DNA of 64,000 nucleotides, taken from contig NC_133024.1 in the NCBI RefSeq assembly GCF_048771995.1, forward strand, positions 25,622,001-25,686,000, given 5' to 3'. Made by a program: the position numbers and the translations under genes. The notes under the pieces were generated by a model, which worked only from the letters and a program-made list of their open reading frames with translations, made no database searches and was not told the DNA's origin. Within the stretch, counting starts at the first letter, position 1. Each line of letters starts with the position of its first letter. The stretch comes from Taeniopygia guttata. Taxonomy: Eukaryota; Chordata; Aves; Passeriformes; Estrildidae. Of the stretch, positions 48,401 through 62,700 are shown one piece after another.

Positions 48401-51029
48401 CCTGAGTGCCTTGGGCCAGGCTCTATTTTGCCATGGCTGAGCTCCTAGGAATCACAACTCTCCATCCTATTTTATTTAAAACAAAAATAAGAACAAGACC
48501 AGCATTGACTTCTGAATTCCAATAGGAGGGTGATGTTCTGTATGTGGGTAGCACATGAGACAAGTCACAGTTCTTAAGGGTGGTCAGAGGAAGCCCTTGC
48601 CAACAGGAGGATGAAGGAGGAGGATGAGGAGATCACCCTCAGGGCCTCCACACCAGAGAAGAGCCACAAATTATTGCTAGCACCTGAATATAGGAGCCAT
48701 TTCCTCTCTCTCTCTAAGCACACCCAGGCTCAACTGTAAAAGGGAAGTTTCTCTGCCAGATGGCATTTCCCCAAAGGTGTATGCTCCTTCCTTCCTCTGC
48801 CCCATTCTGAGGTGCTCTCACACAGCTGCCTGCCCCATACCCATTACCCAATCTGAGGCAGTTTGTGCCATATACAACCTCAATACTCCCTTTTCAGCCC
48901 CTAAATCTCTCTTGACTCACAGCTCTTTCATGGCAGTCCCTCTTTTTTCATCCTTCATTCCCATAATTTCCCACACTCTGAAGTCCTGCAGCTTTTACTG
49001 GTCCTGCCAGTAAGTTTTGTTGCCTCTTTTTTTCTGACCAGGGATGATATATTTCTGAATGGAATCCAAATCTGGCACATTTCTCAGCCATCACCTGGCT
49101 CCAATAGAGAGAAGGAAAGAGTGAGCTAAGCAGTGGGAGGCAAGTTAGAATTTACAACCTTATGGCATATCCACACCCCTTCCAGTAACTGGATACACAG
49201 GAGGAATGTAGATTGCAGGAAGTGCTGAGGTTTACCAGCAGCCTCCAGCTTCTTGTGCAAGAGTCCTCAGTGGTTTTGTACCCCTCACTGGGATGGGAAT
49301 CCAATTGCAATGGATTTGATGATCCCTCTTCCCAGCTCTGTCCCACAGTCCTTCTTTACTCGCCTTCTTCCATAGCACATTGCAAAAAAAGCAATGGAAA
49401 TCGCTGTGTGACTGGGGGGGAAACACTGAGTCAGCCTCAGTGTGGGAGAATGAGAACAGAGCTGGATATAAGCCAGTTCTGTACTTCCCATTTTCCAGCC
49501 TTGCTGAAGGATTTGCTCAGCTTGTTGTTAATGCAGAGCAGCTTTGGGTCTGCTCTACCCAATGGCTCTGCTGGAGGCAGCTCTAGAAGAGTGAATCCCC
49601 AGGGGACAGTGCTCTGTCACAGTCATTTTGCTCCTTTGAAGCTTCTCTACTTCATGCAGTCATGAAATTCCCTTTACACAGTGAGAGCAGTGAGGAAAGC
49701 TCAGAAAACCCCTCATTATTAGGCATTATTTTGTGTAGACAACTTTTCTTTGTCTGTGGTATTGAGGGAGCATCTATCCCGTTCCTGAAATCATATAGCC
49801 GGGAATGGTTATCAGACTAACAGGAACACCTGAAACTAGAAGTGAAGTAAGGTGAATGTGAAAGAGAGAAATGTTTGAGTAGGCTGTGGAAGTAACCTGG
49901 AGTGGTACATCTCCCAAAAAGGCTTGGCTCCATCCAAGGTTAACTGTGTCTCTGTAGCCAGAGGGAGCTGAAGGCAAGTCTGCCGAAGCTCTACCACGCT
50001 GCACCTGCAAAATGCAAACTAGGATTTCAGGAGATGACCTGACAACTGGCAGGTGTGTGCACCTACTGATTATTGGAAAGAGGAGAGAGAAAGCTCTGCT
50101 GTAAAAATTAAGTGAAAATCCTTGCTGAAACTGGGACACTGGGAAGACTGCAGAGGTACACAGGGAGAGATGTGCATGTGTTCACTGCTCTCAGAAACAT
50201 CACATCAGCAGCAAGCAAATCCCATTAAAATGCAAGGGCAGTCAGCCCACAGTCCCACAGTGAGATCAGGGAATAGCAATGCTGGGCCATGTGGGACCCA
50301 GCACAAGGGGAATTGTGACCCAAGTTATGATCAGTACATTCTTTTCAACTCCTCCTGTCCCTATTATCCTTCAGAAAGCCTCCAGTCAAGTCACCAGCAC
50401 CTGAAACCATCCCTGTGAAGTGCAACACTATTTCATGCCTATCCTCAAGAGACTTTCCTCTGTGGTAGGGAAAGCTCTTTAAGTCTCTGACTTGCACTTA
50501 ATGACTGACCTCTTCACTGAGACAGCCAAGAGGAAGCTCTGATAAGGCAAGAAGGCCATGAGAAGACTGGCAGGATCACTATGAAATAGGCTACAAAACA
50601 TAGTCACTATGGAAACTGCCACAGTTGTAAAGATAGGAAGAAACTTCTCAAGTCCAAGGGCTTCCAGCCTTCCCATAGATGCCCCAAGGATGGGTGTCTC
50701 TCCAGGCTATCAGCACCACAGCCAACAGTGGCCCCTTTGCCCCTACACTGCTCCCTGCAGCTTCTGCTGGACCCAATGTCACTCAAGAAGATTGGTCAAA
50801 CACGGAGGCTTTATCTTAGGCAAGCTGTTTGTGCTTATACCAGTGTGTCCTCATGGGTCCCCCACCTCATTTCTGATTTAACACAGCTTGAACAGAAGGG
50901 GAACAAGAGATAATTATGTTGTGTGGACTATCAGTGAGGAAGCAGGATGGTATTTCCCCCAACACCCCCCTGACCTGTTAGCTTATGATGTGTTGCTTGG
51001 AAGATACACCTGTCACAACTACAACACCA

Positions 51030-51048
51030 CCCCCCCCCCCCGCCCCCC
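51030..51048. repeat. C-rich homopolymer tract
   Basis: Twelve C, one G, then six C on the plus strand. The FSTL1-sense strand is therefore a G tract able in principle to form a G-quadruplex. Confidence 0.95.
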
Positions 51049-53803
51049 AGCAGAGTAGAAGTATATAAAATGAAGGGGAAAATGAAGCAAACAACCTCTG
51101 CTGTGCTCATTAGAAATGGCACACCCTGTACCCACACATGTAGTCTCAGAGAACCAGACTCAGTCACCACCACTTCTGCCAGAGCAGAGCTTCCCTTATG
51201 TCCCCATGGCTGACAGCACAGACTTGGCAGCATTTGCAGCCCAAAGGCAATTCTGTGATTAAGAAACAAGAGAAGTGACCATTGATTTCCTATAACTCCT
51301 AAATAAGTCTGGGTAACATTTTTCAGACAGAGACCTAATTCACTAGGAAATGCAATTTGAGGTAGACCAAAACTATTTGGAAATTTGTGCCTAGTTCAGA
51401 GAACAGCTTTGATTCCAAAATGGTTTCTAAGATGAAGTGAACTGTTTTCCCTCTCTTATTTTTAAATATATTTCATGTGGTTATGTATATAAGCTTAAAG
51501 GTCGAAGAAAGCAAAATAAAAACATGTTTTGGTAAGCTTAGCAACTTTGTTTGCCCAGACATTTTTTTCTGCTGGATATAGAACATGAATTTCAACTGAC
51601 CTAAAATGCAATTTTTGAGTTGACTCTCTGATTCAGCTAGGAAATTAAAAAAACAAAACCAATAAGCTATTCCACTGGCTTTGTTCCTTTAACATTGTTA
51701 TTTGGTGTCGAAAGCAACCTATTCTTCTAATTCTTTCATCTCCTTCCATCTGGCTTTTTGTGACTGTGTCTGGAAATAACCAAGAACTCTTGCAGACATC
51801 ACTCTCCCCCTCTCTATGCAACCATGGAATTTTTTCCTGTCTAGTTGGGTGGATGCTGACTCCCATGGCTCGACTTTCAAAAACAAACAAACAGAAAAAT
51901 AAAGCCACATTTCCATTTGATGGCTATGAGAACCCAGAGAGATGCTGCTTCAGGGAAGGCATCCCCTCCTCTGAGCCACTCCAGCAAAGCAGTGATTTAA
52001 TGAGGCAGCTCCCAGTCCAAACTGTGCTAGGGCTGCAAACCCCATTCCTGCTCTGCTCCCCTCTCAAACACTCGCTCCTGCTCCATTGCTTCTCGTCCTT
52101 CAGACTCCCATCCCTGCCTCCTGAGACACACAGTGAGTGCTGCAGCTGTCAGCAGAGGAGGATATCATTGACCTGCTGGCACCATCCAAACCCAGCTGGC
52201 AAGCTAATGGGCACTGGGAGGCTGATATGTGCACTCAGAGATATGCAGGCTTACCTGGAGAAGCAGAATGCACCCAGGACTTGTGCAGGGACAACATGGC
52301 ACTGCCTCCACTGCCTGGGTCTTCCCAGCTCTCCTCCCATGATAGGTAATTTCAAGAGACACTGCCATCACCTCTACACACACCCAGAGGTGGCTCAACT
52401 TGCAGAGACATAAAGGACCTGAGTAAGTCACTGCAGTCACTTGAACACAGGGCTTTTGAACTCCACTAGCCTGTCTGGCTCCAAACCAGTTAGGGTGAGC
52501 AATTGGTGCCAGCCACATGTGATGATGACAATCTGAGCACTTTCCCATCTCACCTTCCTCCCTGCCCTGGAGACAGTGATGAGGCATCAGGGACTTGCTA
52601 TGAGCTTCAGTCATGCCCTGGGCAAGAAGGAGAGGGCTCCAAGCCCTGCTAGTGACCCCGAGGCTCTCCATGCCTCCTGCAGCCTGCGTTCCTAGAAGAA
52701 GGATCACTGCTTGAATCACCTCCAACAGCATGAACTATTTTCTAATACTTCCTGAGCCCTTCCCAGGACGTTTTGCTTTCTGCCCTGTGGCCTGGCTGGG
52801 CTGCATTTCAGAGATGAAAGGCTGTGAGCACACACAGATGCCGGCATCCTTACGCATTCCTGGCTCAAAAGTTTTCCTCGAAGCAGCTGCAGCTGCCTCC
52901 CAGCCCAGAGAGAGCTGCAAACCCCAGCTTGCCAGGTATGCTGCAGGATCTCAGCACAGACCCCTCTGGCTTTGGGACCAGCTGTGACCCCCTTGGGCCC
53001 CCACAACTAGCCCAGCAAAAACCAAGGCAGCTTTCTTGCTTTCCCTGAGAGTTACAACTGCCTTAAGGAGACATGGTGCAAAATGTAGAGGCCATGATGC
53101 TATCAGCACGCAAACTTGCTCAAAAAAACCCATGTGTTTCTCATCTGTTTTGTCCTCATGGCTCCCAGAGCTCATCACAGATCAAGCATGTGAAGCACCA
53201 CTGCCCACAGCTGGGAAATGTGTGCTACAGGGAGGGAACCCAAAGAGCACTCGAGGTCTTGGGCAGAAAATTCAGGGTTTGTGCAACACCAAAGTAGTCA
53301 GTAGGGAAGGCACATGGAGGGCTGCAATACAGACATCTGCATGCATCCATCTCCCCTGCCCAGCTCTAACACAAGCCAAAACAAATTCCCAACCCCAAAT
53401 GCTGAAGGGAGGCTTTTTCATAGTCTCAGCATGCAGCTCAGCCCCATCACAATGTTACAGGGAGATTCTGCCAGTGGCCTGGCAGAAATTCAACCCAACA
53501 TATTGTCCCCTCAGTGGTCCCTATTTAAATTCAGCATTGGTGCAGGAGCTCAGCCCTGACCCTCCACAACCAGCAAGAAAAGGTGTCTCCTTGAATACAC
53601 TGGTGTCTCCTCTGTATCCCTCCAAATCCAGCCCTTTGTTCTGACAGGATGAAGCTGGCACAGCTCAGGAGATCAGAAGGGAGCTCTGAAGGATCACAGC
53701 AGCCTACAGCACCAGGTGCTGGCAAAGATATGCTCAGAGCCTGGGTGGAAGTTGCAGCCCTTTCTCTCTCACCTAAGATAGGGAATTATAAACACAACCC
53801 TGT

Positions 53804-53871
53804 CAAAAAAACCAAAAAAACCCAAAAAAACAAAAAAAAAAACCCCAAAAAAACCAAACCCAAAACAACAC
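53804..53871. repeat. A/C-rich low-complexity tract
   Basis: Runs of four to eleven A separated by one to four C, in a purely A/C stretch of nearly 70 nt on the plus strand. Confidence 0.95.
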
Positions 53872-56800
53872 AAGGCCACCAGAATCTATGGAAGAGTAAC
53901 CACTAAACAAGCTGGATCCAATGTCTTGGGGAAATTTTGATGCCCTCATGCTTTCTGCATTCAAACCAGAGGCACACTAACAGACATGGGGCAGAGACTT
54001 CTTCAGAATCCATGGCATTCCCTTAGCTGGCCAGTCAGTACATTCCTTTGTGCAAGGGAGTCCCTGTCACAGGGGCTGGCCTGTCCATGTTGTGAATGCT
54101 CTGAAAAGCAATGTCCTTGCAGCTGCCATGTGTCATATAGTTTATCATATTGTTTGAGGCAAGTGCACTCCTATTTCCCTCCCCTATCATGTCCCAAGAG
54201 GTGGCCTGAATTAATTGCATGTGTTTTTGTCTGTGAGTGCATAAGCTGCCATGTGCACACAAGACAGATTATAGCCAGAGTAAAGAAGTGGCTGTTTTTG
54301 TGTATCCTCTTCACACACACCCTAATACTTCCTCAAGACTTTTTTTTTTTTTCATACCACATGGGCAGTCGAATGGCTCTGTTCCCATACCACCTTACTG
54401 AAATGACAAGGCAAGAAAAGGTGTATATGTGCCATCCAATTGATCACTAAAACAACTCATGGCTGCTCTAGGAGCTGTAGCTGGCACAGCTCTGTCCCTG
54501 CATCCCAGTGCTGCTGAACCTCTGGCCCCCTGGCACTGTCTTTTCCACCCTCAGCCTTGCCCTGGATAAGGGAACCCCAGGCAGGAAGAGCAAAAGTACC
54601 ATTCCAGAGGAGAAATGTGTTGTTTTCTTCATACCACCAATGCAGTGTGAGGTTTTCAGTAAGGATGCTCCTGGTAATAACTCAGTCACCTGGAGTGTCT
54701 CTCTGCTACGCAACCCTTTCTGCTGTCCACAGGCTGTTTAATTTCTCTCTCAAGTGTCAGACCTTCTGTTCATTAGCACTGAACTTTCTCCAGTTGCCAG
54801 CAGCTCTCATTGCTCTGTGTTGTCAAACTGTAGTCTGCTTCCTGTACTGTGTCATTCCCTCTCATGATTGATTTTTACTCCTGTAACTTTGTCCTTGTGG
54901 AAACTTCATTTCCTCAAGGTGTTTGGGCAGTCACAGTCTTTGATACCTTTCTAATGCTTTGGAGTAAGATGAACTTCAGCTCCCCACTCCCTGCTTGTCC
55001 AGATGACTCATTGCCCATTTTCCCAGCACACTGCTCCTCCTGCCCTCCAGCACTAGTCCCTGTCACCAACTCTTGCCTTCAATGGGATCACACAGCTGTG
55101 ATGTACACAGGGCTGGGAGTCACCAAATCCTTGTAAGTCACCAAGTCCATCCCTATGTTACCGGTGCTCCCTCTTTGTGCAACTCCATTTACATGAGACT
55201 GATTAAAGGCTGCTATTTTTAGCCATCTCATACCCACAGAAAGCCTGGTCTCAAAACTGTCTTAGTTATAAGCTTTCCCCTAATGTCAAGGCTGACTATA
55301 TTCATGGCTGATTCATACATATTTATTCACACTGGAATAGGAATAAATAAATTCTATGCTTTTGCAACTCTAAGCATATGACTTCTATACTTTTAACTCA
55401 AACAACATATTTCCCTCCCTGGCATTTCATTCCCTTGTCTTGCTCAGCATAAGGGAGGAAAAGAGAAAGCAAAAACAGATGTCTGACTTAATAATGGTCT
55501 TTTATTAAAGTAATTTCTGTTTTGATTGTTATCAACAACACCTTTAAAGAAACATGAGATCCAAAAATCTCCCATTGCATTGAAATCTGGGGGGCAGGCC
55601 AGATCAGAGGTGAAAAGATATAGTTTAACACCATTTTATGGCCAGAAGAGGGCAAAGAAAGGCTACAAACCTGAATTTAATATTTTCACTACAGTGAAAG
55701 TTTAGCCAAGGTTCTAATCAGGACAGTAAACTATGATCATCAAATTCCCATTCCTTACAGGGAAAAAGAATCCTCTGTATAAGATGTGACATGCAAGATT
55801 AGGGATGGAGAAAAAGTAGAATGGATTTACTCATGGTTTCAATAGTCTGGGAACAAACAGAACAACATGAGGCAGCTCTAGTTTTGTTTCAGAGTGGGAA
55901 CAGCCACGTCCAGAACTAAATCCCCTACTGTTTTGGAGCTGATATCCATTATTGGCCATGCTGTTACCTCAATGGGCAGCTGAAAGACAAAATACAGCAT
56001 TGTCCCCACATTGTAAACCTTCTCCAATAAACCAGGGCTATGTTTCAAATTATTTGTAATTGCCTCTAAGCCTGCAATTAAAAATACCATGCTACAGGCA
56101 ACATTTTCCATGGATGCTTAGAATCTCTGCTGGTATCTAAGTGCCCATGGACCACGGAGGGAGCATGCAGAGATTCCAGGAACAATTCCTGGGACCAAGG
56201 GAGGAGGACGACAAGGGTAGAGATGCTGCCACAGACCAGCTTATATCTGGCTCTCCCACTTTTCCCCCTAGATTTAATTCCCATGGAAAGAAATTATTTT
56301 TTGGTGCAGGCTTTTGCAAAATCTCTTCAGCAAGACCACATGTTTGTCCTCCTTGTTCCTCGAACAGCCCTTGTGATCCTGCTTCCCAGAGGGCTGGTTA
56401 AGCACAGATGGATTCAGACACCCTTGCCAGCTCTTTGCCTCCCACAGTCCAGGCAGCCATCCCATGCTTCTCCCCAGCACGGGGATCTGACCCTGAGGAA
56501 CTGGAGACCTCCAGTAAATCCTCTGCTGGCATCCCCAACAGAAGGCAGCAGACCACACAGGCTTAGCTGTCCTCTCTTCGATGAAGGATGTTCCCTTCTG
56601 GGCAAATGTGAGGCTTGTTTTGGGATGCAGGGGATAGAGAAAAAAAGGAGGGAGGAAAGCTGCATTGTTGTCTCTCCATTCTTGGCTGCTCTTTGGGTAA
56701 ATAATGGACTTCTGTCTCCAGGGCTGCTAAGCAGCTCTAAATGCCCTCAAAGAAAGCAAACAACAGCACAATTGGAAAGCCCAGAAATAAATCCATTTCA

Positions 56801-59481
56801 TTATAAATTCATTTTGTTTTCATTCCATTTTTCTTGCTAGCAAGAAATTTAGGTTAAGCTAAGCACTTTCTTTTCCCAGCAATCTCTGCTGGCTGTCGGC
56901 TAATGCAACAGAAAATTAGGCTTTTGACAGTGTAATGGCTTTGTTATGAAAAAAATGCAATTATATTATTTCCCAAGAAAAATTCTACAGCATTAAGTGT
57001 CTGAGCAATACAGCATTGTCCTTGAAGCTGTTGGTGAAGAAATTTTACATGAAGAAATAGCAGGATGAGCAGCTTTCATGGGAGATTCATTTTACTGCAT
57101 AGTTCTCCATTGCTCAGAAATGCAGACAAGATTTCATAGCAGGGACACAGCCCATATGCCAGCTAACTGTGGTACACAAGCTTTTGCCTCTGCTACTTGC
57201 AGCTGTGTCACCAGAACTGGAGACTGTAACCACCTGAAGACTCCTCCATGGCACACAATAAACTATGTCAATTCATCAGTGTCAGCTCATCTCCCTGCTG
57301 GTGCTAACAAACTTGTTAGCTATAGCTATGGCTGATAATCCAGGAGTAAGGAGGAAGAGTTTAGAGCACTAAATGGAGTGAATTCGTAACAGGTATCACA
57401 GATATTTCAGTAATCCTTCATGCCTAAACTAATCCCAGCAAAGCTCCTTGAAGTTCAGCTGTGGACAGGGATACCCCAAGGCAGCAGGAGAAGCCACCGG
57501 AGGCTGACAGAGCACAATTCACCCCTGAACACCACAAAGAGAAAAACTGAGGGACTGCATGGTTTTGGGATGGGAACCGAGCACCAGGGCTCAGAGGCTG
57601 TGCTTACCTTGGGAAATTCAAGAGAGCCAGGCACTAGCAGGAAAACCCCAGGCAACCAAGCTCAGAGAATAAGGCTGATGGTGTGGTCTGCAAGTTCTCA
57701 GACATGGTTTAGGGGTAAGCACAGACCCCCAGTGACCAAGAAGTAATTCAGATGCAGCATCTCTAGGTAAGAGCTAAGACAGTCTAACAGCAGCATAGAT
57801 GTTGGCCATTTGGTCTCCCTTGGCCCCACAGCTGGCAAACCCATGCATGTTTAATTTAATAATGCAGACATTGCCAAAGCCATGGCAGAATCTCAGCCAC
57901 AGCCTGTAAGGAGTCAAGTACCATGATGGGAAATGTTGTAAAGGCCAAGGTAAAGGCATAATTTTCCACACATCTGGAATTTGCAAGACAACCTCATGAC
58001 TGGAAAATACAAAGACATGCCAAGCTGTGTATATGAAACAGCAGCTCTCATCCCCCTCCAACTTTACTTGGTTTCTACTTGACAGCCTGACCTCCTCTTA
58101 AGGTCCTCTGAGGAATGGAGAGCAGCTGAACCAGCAGATTCACAGAACTCAAGGTGTCACCCACTGTTATGGGTGTAACAGGTAGCACCCAATGCTTAAA
58201 AGCAGCCTGACATTTTCTCTTATGAAAACATCTTTTTCACTGCTGAGAACTTTGCCAGCACTGAACTGCTCAGGTTGAAATGTTTCCATGTCAGAAGTTT
58301 GCCTCAGGGTGACTTTTCCTTTTAAAGTGTCAACAGAAAAAGGTCAATGGTTTCTAAGAACAAGATGAAGTTGTTTTGTCCATGTCTGAGGAATTGTTAA
58401 AGTTGTGCTCAGAACACAGAACAGACCTCAGCACCTCTGCAAGAGCCTGAATTTGGTGGAGAGTTAGCCTGATGCCTCTTGCTTGTAGGGAGAAGGCCAC
58501 ATCTCCCAAGGACTGTAGCAATTTAGTATGTGTTTGTGAAAATCACCAATTTACACGCTGTGACCATTCTAGCACCTTTTTACTTCTAAATCTTCAGTCT
58601 TTGCTGTGAACAATCTTTCCCCTTACAGCTCACTGATCCAAATTACGTTGCTCAAACACAAGCTAAACCGGAATGCCAAATGAGCTCTCTTCTGGGATTG
58701 CAGGATTTCACAGACACCTGCTGCTTGGGGTAGAGCATGGAGCAATGAAATGAAAGGCAGGGGGGCTACATCTCCCTTCCAGGTCATCCATCATTACAAC
58801 CAGCAAGGCTGAGGCCAGAAAAAAAAGAGGACAAATAGTACAAGGGTGAAGAACTGATTCAGCAGATGGTTTTCGTAGAAGAGGCAGGCTCAGGACATGA
58901 CTGAGGGCACAGAGAAGAAGCTGGGTAGGTAGGGCATGATCATCCCCTGGAGCTAGAGTTCCCCTGGGACCTGGGTTGTGTGGCAACAGATCCCAGCGTG
59001 TGCTTTATGTTCCCTCAAAAAGCAACCACATAGTGGAATGAAGCTCAGGGCCTGAATGAGTACAGCAGCAGTCTGAATTCACAAGTACCACAAACCCTTT
59101 GCCTGTGAAGATGGCTGAGCTACTGCTGCTCCACTCATGAAAATTCCTCTTAGTTACTGCATAAACAAGCAATCTGGAGCCAAGCACAAAGGCATCTCAC
59201 ATCCTCATGTCTGACCTTCATCTTTTCTTATTTATATTTTCTCAAAGAGAAGCATAGCCCTGTGCTCTTCACAGTACAGAGTCAGTGGTTGCCACCACAT
59301 CTCTAGACAGAGGATGAAAACCACCTGGATGTGATGACTTTATTTGCTTGTCTTTGGTTAAAGCAAGAGAGATGGAGTAACAGCCTACCTTACAGAGATT
59401 TGACAGCTGCTCGAATAATTAAGCAGTAAATTAAGCAGCAAAAAGTCTGGTTACTAGTGATAGCACCTGAGTGGATGGCAT

Positions 59482-59726
59482 GAAAATGTGTCAAGGGAGG
59501 TTTAGGTTGGATATTTGGAAAAGGTTCTTCACCCAGAGGGTGGATGGGCACTGGAACAGGCTCCCCAGGGAAGTGGACACAGCACCAAGCCCGACAGAGT
59601 TCAAGAAGTGTTTGGACAATGCTCTCAGGCACAGGGTGTGGCTCTTGGGGTGTCCTGTGCAGGGCCAGGAGTGGGACCGAATGATCCTTGTGGGTCCTTT
59701 CCAACTCAGGATATTCTATGATTTTG
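59482..59726 (+). mobile_element. CR1 LINE 3' fragment
   Basis: The plus strand carries the CR1 3' region: gggaggtttaggttggatat, then gggcactggaacaggctccc, then gatccttgtgggtcctttcc, ending in tattctatgattt. It is 5' truncated, nearly complete at the 3' end, and less diverged than the others in the window. Confidence 0.9.
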
Positions 59727-62700
59727 AATGCTCTAATGGGCTGAGATAGATGATACAGCAGACAGCAAAATAAAATTACAGATGCTCTGTACCACAGAAG
59801 AAAAAAACATTGAGGAAGATCAAACCAGCTGCAGTCAGAGCTCAGGACTACAAGTCCCAGGTGTCTTCTTCCCCAGTACCAGAACAGCACTCACCTACAG
59901 TAATTTACTCCTATAAGAGCCAGGGTCCTTCTGGGCAGCCAGGTCTTGCCAACACAAGGCACCACCTTCAAGTGTCATTTGCCCTGATTACACAAACAGC
60001 AGCCACACAAGCAGCACAAATCTCCCTCCCAAAAAAATTATTTTTCACAGTAGCTGGAGCTGCAGCTCAGCAGATTTACACCTTCGAGCTCAGGAACATG
60101 GGATAGGGGGGTATTAAAGACAAAGCAAAGGTAGTAGAAAAAGATACATGACAAGGCAATGGCCCCCACAGATGTGAAGGATACCTGAACAGCAGCAATT
60201 TCTCCCTGAGCAATGAAGCTGATTGTGCTAGACTTTGGGAAATGTCCCAGAAACCTACAAGTTTATAGCAGCAGCAGAAGCCAAGATCTCTGCCCAAACA
60301 GCAGATCTCCAATTACCAAAGCCAGGTCAGTTGGCTTAGTGACAGGTTATTTCCATGGGGTTTTTTTGCTTGCTCATTTAGTGGTAACACTTTTTTATGT
60401 GCCTCTCTTTCCCCATACAACAGCAAGAAGCCAGACACCGTGAATTTCTGGTAGCCTCCCTAATCAGAGGGAGTGTCTGTGATGCAACTTGGAAACACAA
60501 CCCTAACCATGCTTTCGACCACTGGGGCTCCCAGCTGCTACTCCTTGAATCAGAGGTGACACTGCTGATGATCTGAGCTTGGCTTTCCAGCCTCCTGGGA
60601 ACCATATAAAGATTGACATTTCCCTTTTTACCTTTTGCATCCAGTCTCCCTTTACCTCCTCCCTCAAAGAGAAAATCATCTGATCTGCTTAAGTTCTTCT
60701 GCCAGGGGAGAACATTCCTCCAAACAGCCTGACATTCACAGATGTTGGAAATGCTTAGTGATACAGAAAGGAAGCAAAAGCCTTCAGCCTCGCTGGAAAC
60801 CCAGCCCACAGCACCAGCCTAACTCTGCCTGAAAATATCCCCTCTGATCTGAAAAGGGGCAGTGTCCATACTCTCCCTTTGCAACAATGAGGAAATGGCT
60901 GAGTTAATCTTTCTCCACAAACCTCCTTGTTCGTGGAACTATCTAGACACCAGAGAGACGTGTGGCAGGCTGAAACTTGGTGTTTTTCATACTTTATGTC
61001 AAAATCAAATCAAAGGCAGGGGAGCGCACTTAGTTTGGACATATTTTAAGTTAAACAAGCATAAAATATTTGGCAAACTTCCCTTGCTTAATGCAGTATA
61101 AACAATTCTGGTATTCCACAGAAAATTTCCCATTTAATGAATGCAGTGAGTAACTAAAGAGAAGGTCACACTATTCTTGCAGTCTTCATTAATCACAGAA
61201 CAGCCCCAGCTTCTGCCACAACTTTAGCAAAGTCCACGTATGACATTAAGCGGCTCATTTGCAGCTGGGGCTGCACTGGGAGGTGAGAGGAAATATCCCT
61301 GTAGGATGGTAGGTTCTCCTGCAGAAACCAAGTAAAGACATGCCAATTTTTGCCATTACTTTCTGAGGGGAAAAAGTAAACTCTGATAGACACAAACCAG
61401 AGGCAGACTAAAGGTTTCAGAAGGCAGCCTCTGGCAAATCCAAGTGCAGCAGTTTAAGACATTAGCTTGCACAGCTGTCTGCCAGCCTTGGCTGTCCACC
61501 TTGTTGGCTAGCCAGAATTTACTGCTCCTCTAATAAAGTCAGCAGAAAGAAATACATGCTTGTGCCTCAGCCACTACAGTTTGCAGCCCCAATGCAGTAT
61601 TAGACTGCATTGCTGATGATTGGTAAGATCCCAGACTGTATATTAAAGGAAGGAAAGAACAGGTAAGAACAGAACAAAATGTCTTCCTTGTCATGAAGGG
61701 CTTAGAAAATACTTGAAAGAAAAGAGGCAAATAAAGGTGCTAAAGAACTAAAGAAATACGTTGATTCCACAGAACCTGATGCGGTATTCTTTGCTGTTGG
61801 AAAGGCTGGTTTGGCTATTTACTGCTCCCCATGGGGGCAGGGAACTGTAGGTGCAAAAGATAAAGCCAGGTCTGCCAGAGTTATCAGCACTGCTCATGCT
61901 CCCACCAGCTCAGAGCCCACTGTAAAAGTAGGAGCATCCTCCACCACCTAATTTAGTATAAGGAAGCCCTCCTGACCCTAATACCTGCACTACTGACACC
62001 GCTCTCCCCTTCCAGGGCTCCCTTCCAGGAATGACATCACCTGAATGTATAAGCAGTCTATTCTTACAATTCCCAATGCAACCAGGCCCTCTACTCCTAT
62101 GCAGAGCAGATTTCAAAAGTAAAATGCAATGTGTTGAAAGAAATTAAGATAGGAAATGTAGAAGGGACAATAGATTTTCTTTTTTGACAAAGGTTTAAGA
62201 AAACCCAGGAAATTCACACACCCAAAGCATTTATTAAAATATGTCCCTAGAGCCAGATTTGACAAGCATGTCAGGAAATCACTGGTAGCCTTTGAATACT
62301 GAGGAAAAAAACCTTAAAAGTACATATAATTGTGTATTGTAGACATAAATCTCATGTACTGGATTGCCCCACTTGCTTTGTTAAACAAAGCTACACTAGA
62401 CACTACCTGTACTAATGCATAGGCTGTAGGAAATCTAACAAGATAACATGATCAATTTCACCCAAAAATATTTTAGAAATAGCATGTGATACTGTAGCAA
62501 TGTATTGAGCCACAATTAACCAATGTAAGGTGCTGCAGGCCATCTAGAAGTTTTGCAATTACTGAAAGTCTAATACTGTGCAACAAAATGTTCAGGAACT
62601 CAACACGGAACATGTTGGAGTCTTGGTTTGTTTTGGAAAGAAAGCCAGTCTTACTTTTCAGCTCGCCAGTAAATCGGGTTAGCTCAGTTTGAGATAACCT

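Noticed and set aside
51760-52413. 217-codon open frame (+), and a similar 202-codon frame at 53036-53644
   Set aside because: Composition rich in Ser/Pro/His/Cys, no domain, and a CpG-depleted, stop-poor background. No supporting exon or promoter structure.
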